Positions 1-6,322 of a DNA stretch of 28,331 nt are shown one piece after another. The notes beneath the pieces were generated by a model. That model was not told the DNA's origin, ran no database searches, and worked only from the letters and a program-made list of their open reading frames with translations. A program made the position numbers and the translations under genes. Source of the stretch: RZYP01 sp964386405 (GTDB lineage Bacteria > Bacillota > Negativicutes > Acidaminococcales > Acidaminococcaceae); the NCBI GenBank assembly GCA_964386405.1, contig CAYLRW010000013.1, positions 1 through 28,331 of the forward strand. Direction: 5' to 3'. Each line of letters starts with the position of its first letter. The stretch's first letter is position 1.

Positions 1-61
1 TTTGCAGGAATACAAACAGTCTTTGATTTATGAGGCTGTTACGGGTAAAATAGAACTGTAG
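1..61 (+). CDS. hsdS: HsdS specificity subunit, C-terminal tail only (partial)
   Basis: Reading from base 2 gives a short in-frame peptide ending at TAG 59-61, with the sequence LQEYKQSLIYEAVTGKIEL. This matches the usual C-terminal end of type I restriction-modification specificity subunits, where the distal conserved coiled coil finishes with a YKQSLI.EAVTGKI-like stretch. HsdS would carry the target recognition domains and join HsdM and HsdR. The rest of the gene lies before the window. hsdR begins about 30 bases downstream, as expected for an hsdS-hsdR order. Only 19 residues are visible, so the identification rests on this motif plus the neighbour. Confidence 0.8.
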   Translation, partial: LQEYKQSLIYEAVTGKIEL

Positions 62-92
62 TTTTACGGTTTGGGTGAAGGATGTGAAAAGA

Positions 93-2672
93 ATGACTGA
101 ACAGGACTTGAGAGAGAATCCGTTCCGCGATGAAATAATGGGCTATTTGCTGGCGCATGGTTATGATGTCAGCCAGATGATTGACTATGACTATCACTAT
201 GCACTGGACAAGAAGCAGCTGTTTGCTTTTGTGGCAGATACGCAGACCGAGACGTGGCGAAATTTTACCAATTATTATGGCACGCAGGCGGAATCACGCT
301 TTTTGGAGCTGGTGGATAAATTCATTGCGGACAAGGGCTTATTGGCAGCTCTGCGGGAAACTTTCTCTGACTATCCGAGCGGCACGTCTTTTCATCTTGC
401 TTATTTTCGCCCGACTAACCCCGCAATGACAGAAGGCATCGCCTTGGCAGCAAAAAATATTTTTTCAGTCTGCCGGGAGTTCGCCTATGAAGATAAAGCT
501 GGCGGCAACAGGGTCGACCTCGCAATTTTTCTGAACGGTTTGCCTGTTGTGATGCTGGAATTAAAAAAACAGACCGCAGGACAAAGCGCGGTGGGTAACG
601 GTATAATTCAGTTTCAACAGGACCGCAGCGCAGGGGAAAAGGTCTTTGGGCTTAACAAAAGAACGCTGGTTTATTTGACGTTGGATGAATTCGAAGCCTT
701 TGTCGCAACTGATATGAAGACTTTTTTGCCTTTCAATCGTGGTACGGAAGAGGGCTCGGGTAATCCTGCTGTTAATGGCAAACACTCCACCTGCTACATC
801 TGGGAGGAAATTCTCGATAAGCCTATACTTTTGCGGATTTTGCGCGAGTTCATGTTCCTGGATAACGAAGGCAAAATGATTTTCCCTCGCTACCATCAGC
901 TGCGTGCAGTGCGTAAGGTCGAAGAAGATATTGCGGCCAATGGCTTTGGCGGCCGCTATCTGATCTGGCACAGTGCCGGCAGCGGCAAGACCAAGACGCT
1001 GACCTGGGTAGCTGAACGAGTCAAGAACATGCCGGGTATGAATACGGTTATCGTTATCAGTGACCGCACCGTGATTAATGGGCAACTGGCAGCAGAACTT
1101 ACTACCGTCGATGCCGGTACCGGTGTCGTCAAGGAAATGAAATCAGCGGCGGAACTAAAAACATTTTTGGACCACGGCGGTTACATCATCATAACGACTT
1201 TGCAGAAGTTCCGTGACATTATCAAGGAACTGCACGATTATCCTGATAGAAACTATGCTTTTGTGATAGATGAGGCNNNNNNNNNNNNNNNNNNNNNNNN
1301 NNNNNNNNNNNNNNNNNNNNNNNNNNNNNNNNNNNNNNNNNNNNNNNNNNNNNNNNNNNNNNNNNNNNNNNNNNNNCGCAAAACACGGATCATGCTTGCG
1401 GATTTTGCGGAACGCCGCATTAATTGGCTGCAGGGTAAAGCCAAAGCGATGATTATTGTACCTTCGCGGCTGCATGCGGTTTATTACAAACAAGCCGTTG
1501 ACCGTTATCTGGCAGAGCGAAAACTTCCTTTCAAGGCGTTGGTCGCTTTTGCCGGCAGCATTGAAGTAAGCGGCGAAAAGTTCACCGAAGAAAGCATGAA
1601 CGGGGATTGTCAGGAAAAAGATTTGCGGCTGATCATCAAGAATCACGATGAAATCCGCATTATTATCGTTGCCGATAAATTGCAGACCGGATTTGATGAA
1701 AGCAAACTTTGCGTGCTTTATGTAGATAAAAAAATGAAAAGTGCTGTCAAGGCTGTACAGACTTTTTCCCGTATCAACCGCCCGGCACCGGGCAAGCAAA
1801 CTTTTATCTGCGATTTTGCCAATAAGGCTGAAGATATCAAGGGTTTCTTTGAAAAATACTATGATGGAGAAATCTTCATCCCGAATGAAAACGAAACGGA
1901 TCCGAATATTTTATTTGCTAAGCGGGATGCGTTGCTGCAATATAACGTTTTTGATTTGCGCGACGTCGAAAGAATCCATAAACTGATCGAAGATGAAAAG
2001 TCACACAGCGGCGAAATAACTGCGGCTCTTGCTGTGATCCGGGCAAAAATCCTGACCAAACCGCAAGCCGAGAAGGATGAAATACTTATCGCCTTAAAAA
2101 AATACTCGGCGCTTTTCTATTATGTGGCGACAGTTTACAGTCGCTGGGATGAAGAATTGAAGAAATTCGCCTCTTTTGCGGATGTTTTGAGTAACGTGTG
2201 TAGAGAATGGAAGGTCAAGGAGCGGGCGTTCAATCCGGCACAAATGATATCTTTGGCAGTCTATACTGTGAAGAAGAAAATGGAAAATATTTCGCTTTTG
2301 CCAAAATCAGCGGTATTTGAATTGCCTGCGCTTGGCACATATTCGTCTATTTTTGAAAAGCCGGTGGCTGGTGTGGATGAGATCGTACGCGATTTTAACG
2401 CTAAATACCCTGAAGGCACAAATGAAATGGAAAATGAAATAGTAGCTCTGAGCTCGAGCAGCGATATGCAGAACATGTTTCTCAATAGTTCTTCCGGAGC
2501 TGCTGCCGATGAGATTGAAAGAAAAATCAAGAATTTTGTGATGGAGGGAATTCTTTCTCCCGACCCGCAAAAATCGGAATTTTATACCGAGCTGAGCAAC
2601 AATGCCGCTGCGATTCAGCGAATTAAACAGCAGGCTGTCAGCCGTATTTGGGGTAAAATTGGATATAGATAA
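93..2672 (+). CDS. hsdR: Type I restriction enzyme R subunit (HsdR), interrupted by an assembly gap
   Basis: HsdR is the motor and nuclease subunit of type I restriction systems. It translocates DNA with a superfamily 2 helicase core and cleaves it. The N-terminal nuclease region shows a PD-(D/E)XK-like pattern (VDLAIFLNGLPVVMLELKKQ). The Walker A motif follows as SAGSGKTKT near residue 300, then VIDEA, the start of the DEAH box, just before the N run. After the gap come helicase domain 2 (IIVPSRLHAVYYKQAVDRY; LQTGFDESKLCVLYVDKKM; QTFSRINRPAPGKQTF) and the helical C-terminal region. I chose ATG 93 because AAGGA at 78-82 sits about 10 bases upstream; GTG 75 is in frame but lacks such a site. 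The frame stays open across the 100 N, but the gap length is a placeholder, so whether the gene is intact cannot be judged here. Confidence 0.9.
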   Translation: MTEQDLRENPFRDEIMGYLLAHGYDVSQMIDYDYHYALDKKQLFAFVADTQTETWRNFTNYYGTQAESRFLELVDKFIADKGLLAALRETFSDYPSGTSFHLAYFRPTNPAMTEGIALAAKNIFSVCREFAYEDKAGGNRVDLAIFLNGLPVVMLELKKQTAGQSAVGNGIIQFQQDRSAGEKVFGLNKRTLVYLTLDEFEAFVATDMKTFLPFNRGTEEGSGNPAVNGKHSTCYIWEEILDKPILLRILREFMFLDNEGKMIFPRYHQLRAVRKVEEDIAANGFGGRYLIWHSAGSGKTKTLTWVAERVKNMPGMNTVIVISDRTVINGQLAAELTTVDAGTGVVKEMKSAAELKTFLDHGGYIIITTLQKFRDIIKELHDYPDRNYAFVIDEXXXXXXXXXXXXXXXXXXXXXXXXXXXXXXXXXXRKTRIMLADFAERRINWLQGKAKAMIIVPSRLHAVYYKQAVDRYLAERKLPFKALVAFAGSIEVSGEKFTEESMNGDCQEKDLRLIIKNHDEIRIIIVADKLQTGFDESKLCVLYVDKKMKSAVKAVQTFSRINRPAPGKQTFICDFANKAEDIKGFFEKYYDGEIFIPNENETDPNILFAKRDALLQYNVFDLRDVERIHKLIEDEKSHSGEITAALAVIRAKILTKPQAEKDEILIALKKYSALFYYVATVYSRWDEELKKFASFADVLSNVCREWKVKERAFNPAQMISLAVYTVKKKMENISLLPKSAVFELPALGTYSSIFEKPVAGVDEIVRDFNAKYPEGTNEMENEIVALSSSSDMQNMFLNSSSGAAADEIERKIKNFVMEGILSPDPQKSEFYTELSNNAAAIQRIKQQAVSRIWGKIGYR
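1277..1376. other. Assembly gap (100 N) inside hsdR
   Basis: This is a run of exactly 100 N, the conventional length for a gap of unknown size. It falls immediately after the first residues of the DEAH box and before helicase domain 2 of HsdR. The family normally has far more than 33 residues there, including the TGTP-containing motif III, so real sequence is missing. The two flanks share no obvious repeat. Confidence 0.95.
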
Positions 2673-2682
2673 CGAATGGCAC

Positions 2683-2711
2683 TGGACAAAAAGTTTTATA
2701 GAGAGTAAACT
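2683..2711 (+). promoter_or_regulatory. Possible sigma70-type promoter for the SotB-like gene
   Basis: TGGACA at 2683-2688 and TAAACT at 2706-2711 are separated by 17 bases, just after the hsdR stop. Both hexamers match the consensus moderately. A short hairpin lies between this site and the next gene. The call is tentative. Confidence 0.3.
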
Positions 2712-2764
2712 ATTTCCTATTCGGGGAAACAATTCGATTTTATCAGGATGTTGAATGCACTTGG

Positions 2765-2792
2765 CCCTTTTTAAAAAGGGTCTTGTTTTTTT
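2765..2792 (+). terminator. Short terminator or attenuator-like hairpin before the SotB-like gene
   Basis: CCCTTTTT (2765-2772) is directly followed by AAAAAGGG (2773-2780) and then a T-rich run to 2792. It most likely ends hsdSR transcription. If the promoter at 2683-2711 is real, the hairpin would instead lie in the leader of the efflux gene. The stem is largely A-T, so its strength is uncertain. Confidence 0.5.
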
Positions 2793-2815
2793 ATAATTGG
2801 AGGAGGATAATCACA

Positions 2816-3970
2816 ATGTTGGATAAATTTAATCTGAAGGAGTGGCTGCCAGTCATTTGCCTGTCTTTTTCGGCTTTTGTCTTTAATACGACGGAGTTTG
2901 TGCCGATTGCGTTATTGACAGATATTGCTCGTGATTTACATATCACCGAGGCTCAGACGGGAACGTTGATCACAGGGTATGCCTGGTATGTCGCTATTTT
3001 TTCATTGCCATTAATGCTTTTTTGTGCAAAATTCGAACGCCGGAAGCTTCTGTTTGTGCTGTTTGTGCTTTTTACTGTCAGTCATTTGCTGTCGGCAGTT
3101 GCAGATAGTTTCGCACTTTTGCTTGCTTCCCGCCTGGGTATAGCGACCGCACATTCTGTCTTCTGGTCAATCACGGTACCGCTTTCAGTTCGTCTTGCTC
3201 CGGTTGGTGAAAGTGCTAAAGCCTTAGGCTTTATAGCGACCGGCAGTTCGCTGGCCATGGTTCTCGGCTTGCCGCTCGGACGCACAGTAGGACTCCTTTT
3301 TGGTTGGCGCGTGACCTTTCTTGTGATTGCGGCGGCGGCGTTGATATGCCTATTTTTCTTGCTGAAAAATCTGCCCGTACTTCCCAGCAAGGATTCCGGT
3401 TCTTTAAAAAGTCTGCCCATTATTTTTAAAAGGAAAGCCTTGGTCAATTTATATTTTTTGACAGCTACCTTGGTGACTGCTCATTTCATTGCCTACACCT
3501 ATATTGAACCTTTCCTTTTGCAAATAAGCGGTTTTTCGGAAAAACTTGCTACCTTGGCACTTTTGGTTTATGGCTTAGCCGGCATCGGCGGCAGCATACT
3601 TTATGCCAAAAGTAACGAGGCAGGGTTTTGCCGCAATATTTTTGCCCCTGTGCTGGGCATTATTGTTTCCCTGTTTCTTTTGCAATATTCGCCTTTTTAT
3701 TTATATCCTTTGTTTTTGGTGGCGTTTTGGGGAGTTTGCATCATGCTGTTCAGCCTGAACGGTCATGAGAGGGTAATTCGTTTTGGTGCTGATGCTACCG
3801 ATGTTGCCATGTCTTTGTATTCAGGTATCTTCAATATCGGAATAGGTTCCGGAGCTTTGGCTGGCGGTTTGTTAGTAACGCAGATGGGCTTAGCAGTGAT
3901 AGGGTTTTACGGCGCATTGCTTGCAGTGCCAACTCTTATTTTTTGTTATTTTATCCAAAAAAATGCTTAA
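2816..3970 (+). CDS. sotB: Major facilitator superfamily efflux transporter, SotB/YdeA-like
   Basis: This is a 384-residue, 12-helix major facilitator protein of the drug:H+ antiporter type. Its sequence closely follows the pattern of SotB, the inner-membrane sugar efflux transporter family: FNTTEFVPIALLTDIA near the N-terminus, GYAWYVAIFSLPLMLF, FERRKLLFVLF, AHSVFWSIT, GLPLGRTVG, AYTYIEPFL, and DATDVAMSLYSGIFNIGIG near the C-terminus. It probably exports sugars or related small molecules with proton exchange; the substrate cannot be read from sequence. ATG 2816 is chosen because GGAGGAGG at 2799-2806 lies 9 bases upstream; an in-frame start at 2783 would place the T-run of the hairpin inside the gene. 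It stands alone between two hairpins. Confidence 0.88.
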   Translation: MLDKFNLKEWLPVICLSFSAFVFNTTEFVPIALLTDIARDLHITEAQTGTLITGYAWYVAIFSLPLMLFCAKFERRKLLFVLFVLFTVSHLLSAVADSFALLLASRLGIATAHSVFWSITVPLSVRLAPVGESAKALGFIATGSSLAMVLGLPLGRTVGLLFGWRVTFLVIAAAALICLFFLLKNLPVLPSKDSGSLKSLPIIFKRKALVNLYFLTATLVTAHFIAYTYIEPFLLQISGFSEKLATLALLVYGLAGIGGSILYAKSNEAGFCRNIFAPVLGIIVSLFLLQYSPFYLYPLFLVAFWGVCIMLFSLNGHERVIRFGADATDVAMSLYSGIFNIGIGSGALAGGLLVTQMGLAVIGFYGALLAVPTLIFCYFIQKNA

Positions 3971-3978
3971 TGCAGAAA

Positions 3979-4017
3979 AAACCTCCGTTTGCGTCTTATT
4001 TGCAAACGGAGGTTTTT
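3979..4017 (+). terminator. Bidirectional rho-independent terminator between sotB and the thioesterase gene
   Basis: Arms AAACCTCCGTTTGC (3979-3992) and GCAAACGGAGGTTT (4002-4015) form a perfect 14-bp stem with a 9-base loop. T-runs lie on the right and A-runs on the left, so it can stop transcripts from both convergent genes. Confidence 0.93.
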
Positions 4018-4020
4018 ATT

Positions 4021-4476
4021 TTAAAGAGTATTTTTGCTTTTAAATGTTTCTAAGTCATAGTTGTCTTCGCTGTCCTCACCACGTACATAATAGATCACTT
4101 TGCCTCTGGCAACCAGCAATTCATCCTGATTGCAAACGTTAATATCTGCATGCAGTATCTTATTGCCTTCATGTACGAGCTTTGCTTCTGCCGTTAAACG
4201 GTCAGCAAGTGCAACCGTCTTAAAATAGTCAGTGGTGACTTCAATTGTTACTATTCGCAGCTTCAGCGTTCTGAGGGCAACGCCGGAAACCATATCTACC
4301 AAGGATGTAACAATCCCGCCATGAGCAATGCCATAGGTATTCGAATACTCCGGTTTTATGGGCAGAGTAACTTTTGCGTACCCCCTGTCGGTTTCCAAAA
4401 CAGTTGCCTGCATGAATTTGAAATAGGGCAGTGTGTTGAAATGATTTTTTATAAATTCCGGCCAGTTTTCCATCAT
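4021..4476 (-). CDS. PaaI-like hotdog-fold acyl-CoA thioesterase
   Basis: This 151-residue protein has the single-domain hotdog architecture of the PaaI/YbgC-type thioesterases, which hydrolyse acyl-CoA or aryl-CoA thioesters in the cytoplasm. The diagnostic stretch is YGIAHGGIVTSLVDMVSGVA (about residues 48-67), where HGG and the following acidic residue on the central helix fit the PaaI active site. The later strands (TIEVTTDYFKTV and AEAKLVHEGNKILHADINV) complete the fold. The extra charged tail after VIYYVRGE is not typical. GAGGAG precedes two adjacent ATG codons (4476 and 4473); either could be used. It is transcribed alone. The substrate is unknown. Confidence 0.82.
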   Translation of the reverse strand: MMENWPEFIKNHFNTLPYFKFMQATVLETDRGYAKVTLPIKPEYSNTYGIAHGGIVTSLVDMVSGVALRTLKLRIVTIEVTTDYFKTVALADRLTAEAKLVHEGNKILHADINVCNQDELLVARGKVIYYVRGEDSEDNYDLETFKSKNTL

Positions 4477-4534
4477 ATTCTCTCCTCATCCAGCAGTAGA
4501 AAGGTTCTCACAGAGAAATGCCTTTACAATATAC

Positions 4535-4562
4535 ATTATAAATATACTACGAAGAAGTTTAA
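4535..4562 (-). promoter_or_regulatory. Possible promoter of the thioesterase gene
   Basis: On the minus strand, TTAAAC (4562-4557) and TATAAT (4540-4535) are separated by 16 bases, about 60 bases before the start codon. The -10 is perfect and the -35 is weak. Confidence 0.4.
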
Positions 4563-4626
4563 ATTCCTTTTAATTAATCTCGAAAACTGAAGTTTGCATT
4601 CTAACCTTGCCCGCAAGAAGTAATTG

Positions 4627-4655
4627 TTGACTTTATTTGTTGATTAAATTATACT
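4627..4655 (+). promoter_or_regulatory. Strong sigma70/sigmaA promoter for the membrane Fe-S protein
   Basis: TTGACT (4627-4632) and TATACT (4650-4655) are spaced by exactly 17 bases, each matching five of six consensus bases. The predicted start point near 4662 falls at the edge of a G/C-tract inverted repeat, so the promoter is probably repressible. Confidence 0.8.
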
Positions 4656-4660
4656 TTTTA

Positions 4661-4688
4661 TATCCACCACCCTGGGGGTGGGGGTATA
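4661..4688. promoter_or_regulatory. G-tract inverted repeat over the predicted start point (candidate operator)
   Basis: TATCCACCACCC (4661-4672) is mirrored by GGGTGGGGGTATA (4676-4688), with one insertion and one mismatch around a central TGG. The layout of A/T ends flanking C- and G-tracts resembles operators of the CsoR/RcnR/FrmR (DUF156) repressor family. Its place directly downstream of the -10 fits a repressor site. An RNA hairpin at the 5' end of the transcript is the alternative reading. No such regulator gene is in the window. Confidence 0.45.
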
Positions 4689-4726
4689 AAATATCAAGAA
4701 CATACTGCTGAGGGAAAGAGGATAAT

Positions 4727-5371
4727 ATGAAAAATAAGCTGCAAGGGTATTTATATTGGGTGTTACTGACTTTTTTGGCAGCAGGGCTATTTTTCCCTGC
4801 TATTGGTTTGCTCGCAATCATCTGCATGTTGGCACCGGTTGTTGTTTCTGTTTTCAGAGGGCGCTATTGGTGTGGTAATTTTTGCCCGCGAGGTAGTTTC
4901 TATGATAATGTGTTGGCAAAGTTTTCACCCAAAAAGACGATACCGGCTGTTTTTCGAACCAATAGTTTTAGGATTTTTGTTTTACTGTTGATTATGACTG
5001 CTTTCAGTATGCAGATGTATTTTGCCTGGGGCGACTTAGACGCTATGGGAATGGTTTTTCTGCGAGTAATACTAATCACAACTTTGCTCGGAATTGTGCT
5101 GGGAGTTTTTTTCCATCAGAGAACGTGGTGTACATTTTGCCCGATGGGGAGCCTTGCCAGTTGGATTGCTGAGAAAAGAAAGCCGCTGCCTTTAATGGTA
5201 AGTGGTGATTCATGTGTAAGCTGTAAGCTTTGCACAAAAGTTTGTCCTATGCAGTTAGCGCCATACAAGGCTAAAGGAGAAGCAAGAGGTTTTGCTGATG
5301 CCGATTGTTTGAAGTGTGGCAGGTGTGCGGTTAGTTGTCCTAAAAAAGCTTTATCCTTTGCCAAATCATAA
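4727..5371 (+). CDS. Membrane 4Fe-4S binding protein, NapH/CcoG-like
   Basis: This 214-residue protein combines about four membrane helices (near residues 8-20, 22-42, 81-100 and 107-128) with cysteine motifs. CGNFCP (C49, C53) and CTFCP (C135, C138) match the CxxxCP-type signatures of the NapH/CcoG/NosR group. The C-terminal cytoplasmic part is a two-cluster ferredoxin domain: CVSCKLCTKVCP (C163, C166, C169, C173) and CLKCGRCAVSCP (C194, C197, C200, C204). Such proteins pass electrons between membrane and soluble carriers, often for metal-centre assembly or anaerobic reductases. The partner here is unknown. AGAGGA lies just before ATG 4727. It is a single-gene unit under the promoter at 4627-4655, and the inverted repeat there suggests metal or redox control (inference). 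Confidence 0.82.
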   Translation: MKNKLQGYLYWVLLTFLAAGLFFPAIGLLAIICMLAPVVVSVFRGRYWCGNFCPRGSFYDNVLAKFSPKKTIPAVFRTNSFRIFVLLLIMTAFSMQMYFAWGDLDAMGMVFLRVILITTLLGIVLGVFFHQRTWCTFCPMGSLASWIAEKRKPLPLMVSGDSCVSCKLCTKVCPMQLAPYKAKGEARGFADADCLKCGRCAVSCPKKALSFAKS

Positions 5372-5390
5372 AGAATATAGTACAAAAAGA

Positions 5391-5423
5391 GACTGGGACG
5401 CCAAAAGGCCACCCAGTCTTTCC
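5391..5423 (+). terminator. Terminator after the membrane Fe-S gene
   Basis: GACTGGG (5391-5397) pairs with CCCAGTC (5412-5418). An inner GCC-aaaa-GGC stem extends it, and TTTCCTTT follows. The U-tract is interrupted, so termination may be partial. Confidence 0.65.
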
Positions 5424-5434
5424 TTTGTATACGG

Positions 5435-5489
5435 ACAAAATCAATTACGAGTATTTTTATATGATAACTTTCATGTATATTTGTTTCAA
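5435..5489 (+). repeat. 55-bp direct repeat, copy 1 (left of the N gap)
   Basis: These 55 bases are identical to 5590-5644 on the other side of the 100-N gap, and the copy ends exactly where the Ns begin. A shared end of exactly 55 bases is what two contigs adjacent in a k=55 assembly graph would show, so this may be an unmerged overlap rather than a genomic duplication. Confidence 0.9.
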
Positions 5490-5589
5490 NNNNNNNNNNN
5501 NNNNNNNNNNNNNNNNNNNNNNNNNNNNNNNNNNNNNNNNNNNNNNNNNNNNNNNNNNNNNNNNNNNNNNNNNNNNNNNNNNNNNNNNN
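5490..5589. other. Assembly gap (100 N) between identical contig ends
   Basis: The run is exactly 100 N and is flanked by the same 55 bases on both sides. The true distance could be zero (collapsed overlap), or any number of further repeat units could be hidden. Nothing coding is recognisable immediately on either side. Confidence 0.95.
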
Positions 5590-5644
5590 ACAAAATCAAT
5601 TACGAGTATTTTTATATGATAACTTTCATGTATATTTGTTTCAA
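5590..5644 (+). repeat. 55-bp direct repeat, copy 2 (right of the N gap)
   Basis: This copy is identical to 5435-5489. Its last 20 bases form the left arm of a perfect inverted repeat completed at 5647-5666. Confidence 0.9.
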
Positions 5645-5666
5645 TCTTGAAACAAATATACATGAA
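5625..5666. repeat. Perfect 20-bp inverted repeat with a 2-bp centre
   Basis: TTCATGTATATTTGTTTCAA (5625-5644) and its exact reverse complement (5647-5666) are separated by TC. The palindrome lies about 30 bases before the -35 of the hydrogenase promoter. It has no U-run, so it is not an ordinary terminator. It could be an operator, a recombination site or an end of a degraded element. The left contig stops at its axis, so it or its surroundings cause an assembly branch. Confidence 0.9.
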
Positions 5667-5693
5667 TACATAAAAAAGTGTTAAAAAAACCTA

Positions 5694-5722
5694 TTGACAG
5701 AAAATTGCCATTCAATTATATT
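5694..5722 (+). promoter_or_regulatory. sigma70/sigmaA promoter of the hydCBA operon
   Basis: A perfect TTGACA (5694-5699) and TATATT (5717-5722) are 17 bases apart. The predicted start near 5729 gives a leader of about 100 bases before hydC. Confidence 0.8.
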
Positions 5723-5728
5723 AATAGT

Positions 5729-5763
5729 ATATTCTTTAACGGAATATTGTATGCTAAATATTC
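5729..5763. promoter_or_regulatory. Repeated ATATTC/GAATAT half-sites in the hyd leader (candidate operator)
   Basis: ATATTC (5729-5734), GAATATT (5742-5748) and AATATTC (5757-5763) make two overlapping inverted pairs, the second with 7-bp arms and an 8-base centre, from about +1 to +35. The position suits a repressor. No regulator family is recognised, and the sites do not match the Rex operator pattern. Confidence 0.35.
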
Positions 5764-5830
5764 GTGGAACCCAAGGAAAAAAATCTTAATTAAAAAGAAA
5801 AAGAGAATGGCAAAAATGAGGGGGAGAATC

Positions 5831-6322
5831 ATGGAAAAATTAGGAAAGGCAGTAGGAGATATTGTTTCTGAGCTTGGCCCTGAAAAGGGATCGTTACTTG
5901 CCATTCTGCTGGCAGTTCAGGATGCGAGTCCGGAGAGCTATGTCAGTGAGGCAGCCGTTAATGAGATTGCCAGATTGCTCAATACTTCCCGCAGCATGGT
6001 TTATTCTACGGCATCGTTTTACAGCGAAATATCGTTGATGCCAAGAGGACGCCACATTGTTCGCCTTTGTATCAACGCACCGTGTGAAGATGCTGGCAAG
6101 GAAGAAATCCGGAAAGCTTTGGAAAAAGAGCTGGGAATAAAACTTGGAGAAACTACATCTGATAAAATGTTCTCTTTGGAGGGTGTCAGCTGTCTCGGCG
6201 CCTGCAATATGTCACCTGCTATTAAGGTCGATGACAAGGTTTATGGCGATCTATCGCCTGCCGGAGCAGTAAGAGTAATGCGTGAGCTGAAGGAGGCTGC
6301 GAAAAATGAGCACATTTCGTGA
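5831..6322 (+). CDS. hydC: NADH-linked [FeFe] hydrogenase, NuoE-like [2Fe-2S] subunit
   Basis: This 163-residue protein is a thioredoxin-like [2Fe-2S] subunit, homologous to NuoE of complex I and to HydC of trimeric [FeFe] hydrogenases. The four cluster ligands are visible as C80-x4-C85 (CINAPC) and C121-x3-C125 (CLGAC). The N-terminal helical part (LLAILLAVQDAS and later VNEIARLLNTSRSMVYSTASFY) follows the family pattern. It would relay electrons between the flavin subunit and the hydrogenase. ATG 5831 is chosen because of AGGGGGAG at 5819-5826. The frame is open further upstream, but that stretch crosses the promoter and reads as low-complexity lysine-rich sequence. Its last 17 bases overlap hydB, which indicates translational coupling. 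Confidence 0.92.
   Translation: MEKLGKAVGDIVSELGPEKGSLLAILLAVQDASPESYVSEAAVNEIARLLNTSRSMVYSTASFYSEISLMPRGRHIVRLCINAPCEDAGKEEIRKALEKELGIKLGETTSDKMFSLEGVSCLGACNMSPAIKVDDKVYGDLSPAGAVRVMRELKEAAKNEHIS

Noticed and set aside
2676..2708. A ten-codon reading frame after hsdR (MALDKKFYRE)
   Set aside because: It has no ribosome binding site of its own beyond the hsdR end and no recognisable similarity, and such short frames are expected by chance.
5435..5666. A CRISPR array or insertion sequence suggested by direct and inverted repeats around the gap
   Set aside because: Only two copies of the 55-mer exist, no spacer sequence is visible between them (only N), no cas or transposase frame is present, and the contig-overlap explanation is simpler.
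5678..5830. A 51-residue N-terminal extension of HydC in the open frame
   Set aside because: It starts upstream of the TTGACA/TATATT promoter, is rich in lysine and asparagine, and the strong ribosome binding site sits immediately before ATG 5831.
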